A stretch of 64,000 nucleotides of DNA, taken from positions 1 through 64,000 of the forward strand of contig NZ_BRXS01000007.1 in the NCBI RefSeq assembly GCF_030159095.1. The letters are read 5' to 3'. Shown one piece after another: positions 48,214 to 56,381 of the stretch. Positions within the stretch are counted from its first letter, which is position 1, and each line of letters begins with the position of its first letter. Origin of the DNA: Roseisolibacter agri. GTDB taxonomy: Bacteria; Gemmatimonadota; Gemmatimonadetes; Gemmatimonadales; Gemmatimonadaceae. Below the pieces are notes generated by a model. It saw only the letters and a list, made by a program, of their open reading frames with translations. It did no database searches and was not told where the DNA came from. The position numbers and the translations under genes are program-made.

Positions 48214-49146
48214 ATGACTAGAAAACGAAAAAGGCGCGCGAACCAGGAAGCCTTCGAGAGCGCGTTCGCGGCTGTGCCGACGGATACCTATAAGCATAGA
48301 GTGCTCGCGCACCTTGCCGATGTCTACTCGGCGATTCGTCCTCTCGCCTGGCTCGATTCAAAGCGTCGGCTGAACTTCGTGGGCTCCTCGCTGCTATTTG
48401 AAGTCGGCACGACACGCCTACTTGTGACAGCGGCTCATGTGCTTGATGAGGAGGCGCGCCACGGACCGCTGCACGTGGCGACACCGGCGGGACAGACGAC
48501 CGTAGGCGGCCTCCGTCGGTGGACACAGGCGCCAGATGGCGATCGCGATGCTGACCCGTTCGATCTCGGGTTCGTTGTACTGGATCCCCAGACTTCCCAA
48601 GCACTGGCGAGCTGCCGACATCTCACCCTAGAGGACGTCGATCCGAGTCTCGAAGATCCGGAACTGCCAGAGGACTGCTTGGCAATCGGCTTCCCGGGAA
48701 ATTGGGTGAGCCATTCCGATCCGGCGACGGCGGTTGCGACGCCGATGTTCGCTGTCGGCCCGCGATTGAAAGCATCGGAGCACCAGGGCCTCGGAGTGGC
48801 CGAGCCCTTCCATGCCCTTATGGGTTTCGACAAGGAGAGCAGCGTGGATCTCGAAGGGCCACGAATTCCTCCTGATCCGTTTGGGATGAGCGGCGGTGGA
48901 CTCTGGCGATTCTCCAGTCTTCGTCGCGGCCAAGAGGCGAGGAATAGGCTGCTCGGAGTTCTGATCGAATGGCGCGGGCCGACGCTGATAGCGACTCGCG
49001 CAGGAGTATTGCTCAGCGCCATACGTGACCTAGTGCCAGGTGCATCTGCTGAACTCTCAGATGCAGCGCCCCCCGATCTGCGCAACGAGCGAGAGCGGAC
49101 AGAGCCCGAGAGACGCAGGACTGACGCTCAGGAGCCCGGGGATTAG
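48214..49146 (+). CDS. trypsin-like serine protease, cytoplasmic
   Basis: 310 residues. The chymotrypsin-fold catalytic triad is visible: LLVTAAHVLDEE (H75), DPFDLGFVVLD (D117) and DPFGMSGGGLWR (S226, GMSGGG for the usual GDSGG). There is no signal peptide; the N-terminus is strongly basic (MTRKRKRRANQ), so it acts inside the cell. Trypsin-like domains are common effectors or processors in bacterial conflict operons. It follows the Ubl-E1-DUF6527 genes in the same direction after 223 bp and may process a Ubl, a conjugate or a toxin. The C-terminal 30 residues are charged and disordered. Confidence 0.87.
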   Translation: MTRKRKRRANQEAFESAFAAVPTDTYKHRVLAHLADVYSAIRPLAWLDSKRRLNFVGSSLLFEVGTTRLLVTAAHVLDEEARHGPLHVATPAGQTTVGGLRRWTQAPDGDRDADPFDLGFVVLDPQTSQALASCRHLTLEDVDPSLEDPELPEDCLAIGFPGNWVSHSDPATAVATPMFAVGPRLKASEHQGLGVAEPFHALMGFDKESSVDLEGPRIPPDPFGMSGGGLWRFSSLRRGQEARNRLLGVLIEWRGPTLIATRAGVLLSAIRDLVPGASAELSDAAPPDLRNERERTEPERRRTDAQEPGD

Positions 49147-49457
49147 CACCTCCTGGGCACATCCTTCCCAGCCTTGACCAGTCCGCGGAGATCATGCGGT
49201 CGTTCGCCGGCCGATCTGTCTCCACGGCGCGCGGACCGATCAGGTGCCGCAGGAACTCGGTGCCGTCTCGTGAGTGATGCTCCACGGGCTGCGCAAAGTC
49301 GTGTCGCTCGATGTTCGCGGTGATGAGACGGCGAAGGAGGTCGCGACAAAGGAGGTGGTTGCGACGATGTGATCGCTGCATCCAGCGAGGCCGCTCGGCA
49401 CGCTCGCTGGCTGTAAATGGCAGCACTCTAAACTATGCCGAGGAGCGAAGGAGCCGA
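49147..49457. other. gap between protease and metallopeptidase genes
   Basis: About 310 bp. A minus-strand frame gives protein-like text around 49150-49420 but matches no family, and it overlaps the protease gene. No promoter or hairpin is convincing. Confidence 0.35.
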
Positions 49458-50405
49458 ATGGCAGATAGGGAGCATGACGATTCTGAGCTTTTGCGAAGCG
49501 CCGTGATGGCAGCCATCAACGGTGCAGCCCCTGAGCGTCGAATAGAAGTCGCGACGCTCTGTTCTGAGCTCGAGCCGTACTTCGCGCGGCTGGCCGATGC
49601 ACCAGGATTCAAGCTGCAGGCGGGGGCGTTTAGCTCGATAACCCTCACCCAACGAACGCTCGATCAGATATGGATTCTCGGCTACATCGCGTGGCAGTCG
49701 CTATCCGCGTATGCGCCGCTCCTGATGCTGACGTCTGGGAAGGCTGATGTGGGCAGTGCGGTACTCGACACACTGCCGGGACAGCACGCGGAAGAGAAGG
49801 CGATGGCTGAGGGCCTTCGAACCGTCCGACACTTGAGCGAAGTGCTTGATAGAGAGCACTTCGAGTGGCCCCCTCACGTGCCGCGGCCATCGCCCGACGG
49901 GGGCAGGAGTCAACAAGAGAAGGCCGTAGCAGACCTCAATGTCATTGCCGCGGCATACGTCTTCTTGCATGAGCTCCATCATCTGCGGTGCGCGAAGGAA
50001 GCGCGTTCGTTCGCGTCCGTTCTGGACGAGGAGCTCGAGTGCGACGCATTTGCGAGGGGCTTTCTGCTGGACGCTGTGGACCAGTACGTACGCGATAGTG
50101 CAGAGGAGCGGAGTGCCGTGCTCAGCAAGCGGGGAGCAGGAATAGCGCTTGGCTGCTTCATCTTGCTCCACGCAACGAGGCGGTCTGCGTGGGCGGGTTC
50201 GTCATCACACCCACCGCTGGCGAAGAGGCTCCGCGTGCTAGCCGCGAGAGTAGACGTACCCGATGACGCGCTTCATTGGAGGTTTCTGGCCGCGTTACTT
50301 CTCGCGGTGTTGCGTCAGGACGGGTCGCTGCCCTCGAGCGTTCCCGCGGACAGCTGGCGGGATGCGTGTTTGAAGCTGATTGGCGTAGTGGAATCAGTTG
50401 CGTGA
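49458..50405 (+). CDS. Lit-like phage-exclusion metallopeptidase (U49 family)
   Basis: 315 residues from the ATG at 49458 (GGAG seven bases upstream); the frame is open earlier but reads as low-complexity sequence. The zinc motif YVFLHELHHLR (H171-E-L-H-H175) and the third-ligand region LDEELECDAFARGFLL (about 189-204) fit peptidase family U49, the Lit protease of E. coli prophage e14, which cleaves EF-Tu when a phage capsid peptide is sensed. It is the last gene before the right end of the island and the second protease after the ubiquitin-like operon. The family assignment rests on these two motifs and their spacing. Confidence 0.78.
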   Translation: MADREHDDSELLRSAVMAAINGAAPERRIEVATLCSELEPYFARLADAPGFKLQAGAFSSITLTQRTLDQIWILGYIAWQSLSAYAPLLMLTSGKADVGSAVLDTLPGQHAEEKAMAEGLRTVRHLSEVLDREHFEWPPHVPRPSPDGGRSQQEKAVADLNVIAAAYVFLHELHHLRCAKEARSFASVLDEELECDAFARGFLLDAVDQYVRDSAEERSAVLSKRGAGIALGCFILLHATRRSAWAGSSSHPPLAKRLRVLAARVDVPDDALHWRFLAALLLAVLRQDGSLPSSVPADSWRDACLKLIGVVESVA

Positions 50406-50623
50406 CGGATGGCCGATAGCCGAGCGGCTGCACACGCGAGACGGGGACGCCCTGTGGTCATCGGCGGCATCCCTTCCCCGAGGCAGACGACCTCGCGAGC
50501 AAAGAGCAGGGGCGGGCAGCCGACCTCGCATGGCACGTCGGTAGATGGGCCAGCGGCCCGTCTCAGCGTCCTCGTGTCGTATCGAATCACCAGCCCTGAG
50601 GACCAAGGAAGACGGGTCTTTCG

Positions 50624-50713
50624 CGTCGGGAATTACGAGGAGCATACGGGGGCCGGCGGTCGGAAATTACGTCGGATTGTCGTCCGAAGTACGACAGACT
50701 GATCACAACCACA
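50624..50713 (-). repeat. right terminal repeat of the island
   Basis: Read inward on the minus strand from 50713 it starts TGTGGTTG and contains CAGTCTGTCGTACTTC, then CAATCCGACGTAAT 22 bases on, then a weaker GCTCCTCGTAAT copy (50632-50643). The first two copies match the left end in order and spacing. The end lies 13 bp before the stop codon of the convergent PD40 gene. The region 50406-50623 shows no gene. Confidence 0.72.
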
Positions 50714-50725
50714 CGCGCGTCGGCG

Positions 50726-51739
50726 TCAGCGTCCCACGAGCCGCGCGCGCACGCTCACGTAGATGTTCGACTCGCCCGTCGACCGCGTGGAGCCGAAGTA
50801 GAGCGTCGCGCCATCCCACGACAGCGACGGCCGGGTCTCGGCCGCCGCGCTGTTGACGGTGCTGCCCAGGTTCACGGGTGCGGACCACGCGTCGCGCGCC
50901 TGCTCGCGGCTCGCCATCCAGATGTCCTGCGCGCCCAGCCCCCCGGGGCGCGTGCTGAAGAAGTACAGCTCGAGCGCGTCGCGCTGGACGTACGGCTGCC
51001 CATCCTCCTGCGCGCTGTTGACGCCCGGCACGAGCGTGGGCGCCTGCCAGCGGCCGGCCCGCCACTCGCTGGAGTACAGATCGGCGTCGCCGCTCACCGC
51101 GCCGGCCGGCTCGGGTGAGAGGCCGCCCGCGCGCGTGCTCGAGAAGTAGAGCACCGGGCCGCGCCCCGGCTCGGTGAGCGGGACCGGTCCCGCCTCGTTG
51201 GCGGCGCTGTTCACGGCGCAGCCGAGGTTCTCCGGCGGGTCGATCGTGCCGTCGTCGCGGAAGCGCGTGACGTAGATGTCGTCGCCGCCGCAGCCGCCCG
51301 GCCGGTTGCTGACGAAGTAGAACTCGTGGCCGTCGCGCGCCGGCATCGGGCAGAAGTCGTTGAAGGCCGAGTTGATCGGCTCCCCGACGTTGGCCGGTTC
51401 GCCCCACGGCTCGTCGACGCTCGCGCGGTGCGACACCCAGATGTCGATGCCCCGGCTGCCCGGCCGCGTCGACGCCAGGAAGAAGGTCTTCCCGTCGCGT
51501 GACGACGCCGGGCAGCCGTCGAGCGCCGGCGTGTTGAAGTTGGGGTGCGCCCCGGGCCAGGCGGCCTCGATGCGTACCGCGGGCGACCACGCCGTGGTGG
51601 CGCCGATCCGCGCGACGGCCTCCTCCGGCGTCGCCCACCGTGGCGCGAGCGCGTCGCGCGTGCACCCGAGCACCGATGCGGCCAGCGCGATCAGCGCCGC
51701 GCGTCGCGACCAGTCGAGTCCCTTCGTCAGCGTGAGCAT
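50726..51739 (-). CDS. PD40-repeat beta-propeller lipoprotein
   Basis: 337 residues. A lipoprotein signal (ALIALAASVLGC) precedes a propeller made of PD40 (WD40-like) repeats, each with a D/R-G-x-x-FYF-x-S-x-RPGG pattern: RDGKTFFLASTRPGSRGID, RDGHEFYFVSNRPGGCGGDD, VLYFSSTRAGGLSPEP, ALELYFFSTRPGGLGAQD and ATLYFGSTRSTGESN. Such proteins, related to the TolB propeller, sit in the periplasm and are abundant in Gemmatimonadota and Bacteroidota. The function is unknown. It converges on pilC across the island and resumes the high GC of the core genome. Confidence 0.9.
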   Translation of the reverse strand: MLTLTKGLDWSRRAALIALAASVLGCTRDALAPRWATPEEAVARIGATTAWSPAVRIEAAWPGAHPNFNTPALDGCPASSRDGKTFFLASTRPGSRGIDIWVSHRASVDEPWGEPANVGEPINSAFNDFCPMPARDGHEFYFVSNRPGGCGGDDIYVTRFRDDGTIDPPENLGCAVNSAANEAGPVPLTEPGRGPVLYFSSTRAGGLSPEPAGAVSGDADLYSSEWRAGRWQAPTLVPGVNSAQEDGQPYVQRDALELYFFSTRPGGLGAQDIWMASREQARDAWSAPVNLGSTVNSAAAETRPSLSWDGATLYFGSTRSTGESNIYVSVRARLVGR

Positions 51740-51970
51740 CCGGCTCCTCCGTGTGGATGGGTCTGGGAGCTCGCGCCGCCCGATCCTACGCGAGGCCCCT
51801 CATCCGGCTCGTACGACGGACGGCGCGTCGATCGGCTCACGGCGGTGGCGGGGCACAGCGCGGCGCGGGCGGCGGGCGCGCTCACGCGCTCTTGTCACGG
51901 CACGTGCGTGGTGCATCTTGGCAAGCCGGAGCAGCCACCCGTCACGTCGGCCCGAACCGACAGGGAGGCC

Positions 51971-52612
51971 ATGACCGCACCCCGGCCCGGATCCGCGCGC
52001 GAGCCCACGCCGCGCCAGCCCGCCATCGCCCGCCTGCTCGAGGAGGTCGGCGCCGGGGACCGCGCGGCGTTCGACGCGCTGGTCCCGCTCGTCTACGACG
52101 AGCTGCGCGTGCTCGCGCGCCGGCAGCGGCGCCGCTGGCGCGGGGACGAGACGCTCGACACCACCGCACTGATCCACGAGGCGTATCTGCGGCTGGTGGA
52201 CCAGCCGGGACCGGGCTGGACGAGCCATCCGCACTTCCTCGCCGTCGCCTCGCGCGCGATGCGGCACGTCCTCCTCGACTACGCGAAGCGCAGGCGCGCC
52301 GCGAAGCGCGGAGGGGCGCGCCGGCAGGTCCCGCTCGACGTGGTGGACGAGCGGTCGCTGGCGGGCGGCGCGTCGGCGGAGATGCACGCCGAGGCGCTCA
52401 TCGCGGTCGAGGAGGCGCTCTGCCGGCTCGAGCGGCACGACCCGCTGCACGCGCGCGTGGTCGAGTGCCGCTTCTACGGCGGGCTGACCATCGAGGACAC
52501 CGCCGACTCGCTCGGGATCTCGGCGGCCACCGTCAAGCGCCGCTGGGCGATGGCGCAGGCGTGGCTGTACCGCGACCTGACGTGCACGCGCGAAGGAGGC
52601 GAGCGGGCGTGA
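51971..52612 (+). CDS. ECF-subfamily RNA polymerase sigma factor
   Basis: 213 residues from the ATG at 51971 (GGGAGG ribosome binding site). Region 2 is visible as FDALVPLVYDELRVLARRQ and TTALIHEAYLRLVDQ, and region 4 as the HTH YGGLTIEDTADSLGISAATV then KRRWAMAQAWLY. The pattern is that of the Sig70_X6 type (TIGR02999) common in Acidobacteria, Planctomycetes and Gemmatimonadota, often next to a Ser/Thr kinase. Here its TGA overlaps the GTG of a kinase gene, so the kinase probably controls it or responds to the same signal. No anti-sigma gene is seen. Confidence 0.93.
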   Translation: MTAPRPGSAREPTPRQPAIARLLEEVGAGDRAAFDALVPLVYDELRVLARRQRRRWRGDETLDTTALIHEAYLRLVDQPGPGWTSHPHFLAVASRAMRHVLLDYAKRRRAAKRGGARRQVPLDVVDERSLAGGASAEMHAEALIAVEEALCRLERHDPLHARVVECRFYGGLTIEDTADSLGISAATVKRRWAMAQAWLYRDLTCTREGGERA

Positions 52613-55600
52613 CCGACGAGGCGGAGCGGCTGTACGAGCACGCCCGGGCGCTGCCGCGCGAGGCCCGCGCCGCGTTCCTCGACGCGTCGTGCCGCGACGA
52701 TCCGCACCTGCGCGACGAGCTCGCGTCGCTCCTGGAGCACGCCGCCGCCGCGGAGGAGTTCTTCGCGCGCTTCGGCCGTGCCGCCGGCGGGTCTCCGAGC
52801 GCGCTCCGCATCGAGGACTCGCGCGCGTCCGCGTCGGCGCCGGACCCGCTGGTGGGGCGCGCCGTCGGCCGCTACCGGATCCTGTCGCGCATCGGCCGCG
52901 GCGGGATGGGGACGGTCTACCGCGCCCACGACACGCGTCTGGCGCGCGACGTCGCGCTCAAGTTCCTGCCGCCGCACCTGGGCGCGCAGCTCGACGCGCG
53001 GGAGCGGCTTCTCGTGGAGGCGCGGGCCGCGGCGGCGCTGGAGCACGCCAACGTCTGCGTCGTGCACGAGATCGGGGAGACCGACGACGCCCGGCCCTTC
53101 ATCGCCATGGCGCTGTACGAGGGCGAGACGCTCAAGCAGCGGCTCGCGCGGGGGAGGCTCACGGTCGACGAGGCGACGGACGTCGCCGTCCAGATCGCGC
53201 GCGGGCTCGCGGCCGCGCACGCGCGCGGCATCGTCCACCGCGACGTGAAGCCGGGCAACGTCATGCTCACGCCCGAGGGCACGGTCAGGCTGCTCGACTT
53301 CGGGCTCGCCAAGGTCACGGACGTGTCGCTCACCCGTCCCGGTGCGACGCCGGGCACGATCGCCTACATGTCGCCGGAGCAGGCGCGAGGCGACGCGGTC
53401 GACCAGCGCACGGACCTCTGGTCGCTGGGCGTGGTGCTGCACGAGATGCTCACCGGCGCGCGGCCCTTCCGCGGCGGGAGCGACGCGGCGCTCCTCCACG
53501 CGATCCTGCACGCCCCGCCGGAGCCGATCGCGGCGCGACGGCCGGAGACGCCAGAGCGATTGGTCCGCGTCGTGGAGCGGCTCCTGCGCAAGGACCCACG
53601 CGAGCGATACGGAAGCGCGGCCGAGCTGCTCGCCGACCTGGCGGGTCGTCCTTCGCGCGCCGTCGGACGCCGCGTGCGCATCGCGGCGCTCGTGGTCGCG
53701 CTGCTCGCCGCCGTCGTCGGCGCGACGGCGTACTGGTACGCCGGGCGCGACGCCGACGCGCGATGGCTCGTCGACGACGCGCTCCCGCGCATCGAGCGGT
53801 ACCTCGACGTCGCGGACTTCGAGTCGGCGTACGCCCTCGCGAAGGAGATCGAGCGGCGCACGCCCCAGCGCCACGAGCTCGCCGAGCTGTGGCCGCGCAT
53901 GTCGTGGCGCGTGACCCTCACGTCCGAGCCCGAGGGCGCGCGGGTCTTCCGTCAGTCGTACGGCGTCGCGACGGACGAGTGGGAAGCGCTCGGCCGCACG
54001 CCGTTGCGGGGCATCCGCGTGCCGTACGGGCTGTCGCGGCTGCGGCTCGAGCTGGACGGGCATCGACCGATCCTGCGCGCGCTGGGCGGCGCGCACCTCA
54101 ACTGGGAGGAGCTGAAGGCGGTCGATGCCGACATGCTGCTCGTCGGCCCGGAGACGTACCGTCTCGACACCGAGGAGACCCTGCCCCCCGACATGGTGCG
54201 CGTGCCCCGGCAGCAGGTCGTGGTGGGCGGCGACGTGCTCGAGGTGCGCGACTTCCTGCTCGGCCGCTACGAGGTCACCAACGCCGAGTACCGACGCTTC
54301 GTGCAGGCGGGCGGGTATGCGCGCCCGGAGCTCTGGGACCCGGTCGTGGTGCGGGGCCGGCCGGTGACGTGGGAGGCGGCGAGGCGCCGGTTCGTGGATC
54401 GCACGGGACGGCCGGGACCGAGCACGTGGGAAGCCGGCGACTTCCCCGACGGACGGGACGCGTATCCGGTGTCCGGCGTGAGCTGGTACGAGGCGGCGGC
54501 CTACGCGCGGTTCGTCGGCCGGGAGCTGCCGACGGCGCACCACTGGCAGGCGGCGCTGGCGAACTCGATGTTCCCCTGGCTGCTGCCCGCCAGCAACTTC
54601 AGCGGCCAGGGGCCGCGGCCGGTCACGACGAGCCGCGCGATGACGCACGTCGGCGCGTTCGACATGACGGGCAACGTCCGCGAGTGGACGCGGAGCCGGA
54701 TCGGCGCCGAGCGGATCATCCTCGGCGGGAGCTGGAACGATCCGTACTACATCGCCGGCACGAGCGACGCGTCGGCCCTGCCGGAGGACCGGTCCCCGAC
54801 CAACGGCTTCCGACTGGCCATCACGCACGACGCACCCGCGGTCGCCGCACGGCTGCGCGCACCGATCCGGGCGCGCACCACGGTGTCGGTCGATGCGAAG
54901 GGGCAGCCCGTGTCGGACGCGGTCTTCGCCGCGTACGGGCGCCTCTTCGACTACCGGCGCGGTCCGCTGAACGCGTCGGTGGAGCGGATCGACCGCACCC
55001 GGCTCTGGACCCGCGAGCGCGTGCGGTTCGATGCGGGCTACGGCGGCGAGCGCATGCTCCTCCACCTGTATCTCCCGACGACGGGCGCGCCGCCCTATCA
55101 GACCGTCGTCTACTGGCCCGGCTGGGACACCTTCGCGCTGGACGACGTCGATCTGTACTTCGCCAAGCAGCTCGACTTCATCGTGAAGAGCGGCCGGGCC
55201 GTTGCGTTCCCGATCTACGAGGGCATCTTCGACCGCAAGGTCGGCGACGTCCGGCGGCGACCGGACTTCGACACGGCCGAGTACCGGGACAACGCCATCG
55301 ATGCGGTCAAGGACCTGCGCCGGTCCATCGACTACCTGGACACGCGATCCGACGTCGATGCGCGCAGGATCGCGTTCTTCGGGTACAGCTGGGGCGGCGT
55401 GAACGGCCCGCTCGCGCTGGCGCACGAGCCGCGGCTCCGCACCGCGGTGATCGAGGTCGCGCTCCTGCCGCCGATGTCGGCGATCCCGGAGGTCGATCCG
55501 ATCAACGCGCTCCCGCGCGTGCGCCAGCCGACGCTGGTGCTGAGCGGGGAGTTCGATCCGATGGTGCCGGTCGCCAACGCGCGGCGGTACTTCGCGCTGA

Positions 55601-55725
55601 TCGGCGCCCGCGCGGCCGACAAGCGCCACGTGCTCGCGATCGGCGGGCACTTCATCCCCCGCGACCTGCTGATTCGCGAGACGCTGGACTGGCTCGACGC
55701 GCACCTCGGACGCACCGGGCGGTGA
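52609..55725 (+). CDS. Ser/Thr kinase fused to PEGA, formylglycine-generating-enzyme-like and alpha/beta hydrolase domains
   Basis: 1038 residues from the GTG overlapping the sigma-factor stop. The kinase domain (about 85-345) has IGRGGMGTVYRAH, VALKFLPP, the catalytic HRDVKPGN (210-217) and DFGLAKV. A transmembrane helix (RIAALVVALLAAVVGATAYW, about 360-380) follows, then a PEGA-like region (LTSEPEGARVF). Next comes a sulfatase-modifying-factor/FGE-like domain (GRYEVTNAEYRRFV through NGFRLAI, about 545-740), and a C-terminal alpha/beta hydrolase with FGYSWGGVNGPLAL (nucleophile S927). The kinase is cytosolic and the remaining parts periplasmic. The FGE-like domain has no obvious Cys pair and is probably a binding domain. 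Confidence 0.92.
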   Translation: MTDEAERLYEHARALPREARAAFLDASCRDDPHLRDELASLLEHAAAAEEFFARFGRAAGGSPSALRIEDSRASASAPDPLVGRAVGRYRILSRIGRGGMGTVYRAHDTRLARDVALKFLPPHLGAQLDARERLLVEARAAAALEHANVCVVHEIGETDDARPFIAMALYEGETLKQRLARGRLTVDEATDVAVQIARGLAAAHARGIVHRDVKPGNVMLTPEGTVRLLDFGLAKVTDVSLTRPGATPGTIAYMSPEQARGDAVDQRTDLWSLGVVLHEMLTGARPFRGGSDAALLHAILHAPPEPIAARRPETPERLVRVVERLLRKDPRERYGSAAELLADLAGRPSRAVGRRVRIAALVVALLAAVVGATAYWYAGRDADARWLVDDALPRIERYLDVADFESAYALAKEIERRTPQRHELAELWPRMSWRVTLTSEPEGARVFRQSYGVATDEWEALGRTPLRGIRVPYGLSRLRLELDGHRPILRALGGAHLNWEELKAVDADMLLVGPETYRLDTEETLPPDMVRVPRQQVVVGGDVLEVRDFLLGRYEVTNAEYRRFVQAGGYARPELWDPVVVRGRPVTWEAARRRFVDRTGRPGPSTWEAGDFPDGRDAYPVSGVSWYEAAAYARFVGRELPTAHHWQAALANSMFPWLLPASNFSGQGPRPVTTSRAMTHVGAFDMTGNVREWTRSRIGAERIILGGSWNDPYYIAGTSDASALPEDRSPTNGFRLAITHDAPAVAARLRAPIRARTTVSVDAKGQPVSDAVFAAYGRLFDYRRGPLNASVERIDRTRLWTRERVRFDAGYGGERMLLHLYLPTTGAPPYQTVVYWPGWDTFALDDVDLYFAKQLDFIVKSGRAVAFPIYEGIFDRKVGDVRRRPDFDTAEYRDNAIDAVKDLRRSIDYLDTRSDVDARRIAFFGYSWGGVNGPLALAHEPRLRTAVIEVALLPPMSAIPEVDPINALPRVRQPTLVLSGEFDPMVPVANARRYFALIGARAADKRHVLAIGGHFIPRDLLIRETLDWLDAHLGRTGR

Positions 55726-55826
55726 GGGCCGGCCGGCCGGCGGCGCTGCCGCGCGCCGGCTGCGCCGACGCCGGCGTAGGGGCTTTCCCGGTTCACGCCG
55801 ACCCGCGGCGCGCTAGCTTGTCGGTC

Positions 55827-56249
55827 ATGGCCGTGCTCCGCCGCGCGACGGCGCTCCTCACGGGGCTCGCGATCCTCGTCCTCTTCTTCGCCGAGTCCGG
55901 CTTCGCCTGCGCGATGCCGGACGTGACGGGCATGGGCGGCGCGTCGGTCGTCACCGCGCACGCCGACATGGCCGGGATGGCGGGCATGGACGACATGGCG
56001 GGCATGGACATGTCGATGCCGTCCACGGAGGAGTCGCAGCCGACGCAGCCGCCGGCGGACACGCCGTGCCGCTTTCCGTGGGCCCCCGCGGGCTGTCGCG
56101 ACATGGCGCCGTGCGGTCCGGCGACGCTCGCCGTCGCCGCGTGGGTCCCGTCCACGCGCACGCCCGTGCACGACCCGCTCGCGGGCGATGCGGTGATCGC
56201 GCCCGCCTCGGTCGACACGCCTCCCGAGCCGCCCCCTCCCCGGGCGTAG
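55827..56249 (+). CDS. small exported Met/His/Asp-rich protein of the copper efflux locus
   Basis: 140 residues. An N-terminal signal peptide (ATALLTGLAILVLFFAESGFA) is followed by a Met-rich stretch (MAGMAGMDDMAGMDMSMP, M-x2-M spacing typical of Cu(I)/Ag(I) ligands) and a Cys-containing proline-rich tail. It sits 132 bp upstream of the CusC-like gene in the same direction, so it is likely a periplasmic metal-binding factor co-expressed with the pump. It has no homologue I can name. The Met-rich motif reappears in the adaptor and outer-membrane proteins downstream. Confidence 0.78.
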   Translation: MAVLRRATALLTGLAILVLFFAESGFACAMPDVTGMGGASVVTAHADMAGMAGMDDMAGMDMSMPSTEESQPTQPPADTPCRFPWAPAGCRDMAPCGPATLAVAAWVPSTRTPVHDPLAGDAVIAPASVDTPPEPPPPRA

Positions 56250-56381
56250 TCCACCCTCACCCGACGACCCGTCGCCGGTGAGTCGTCCCCGGGCATCGTG
56301 CCCGGGGAGCCCACGCGTTCCCGGCCGCCCGCGAGTGCGGGCGCGGCCGCACGCGTGGCGTGGACCCACGCTCGAACTCCC

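Noticed and set aside
49013-49426. Minus-strand frame with protein-like text (LITANIERHDFAQPVEHHS)
   Set aside because: It overlaps the end of the serine protease gene, has no ribosome binding site and matches no family; it remains only a weak possibility.
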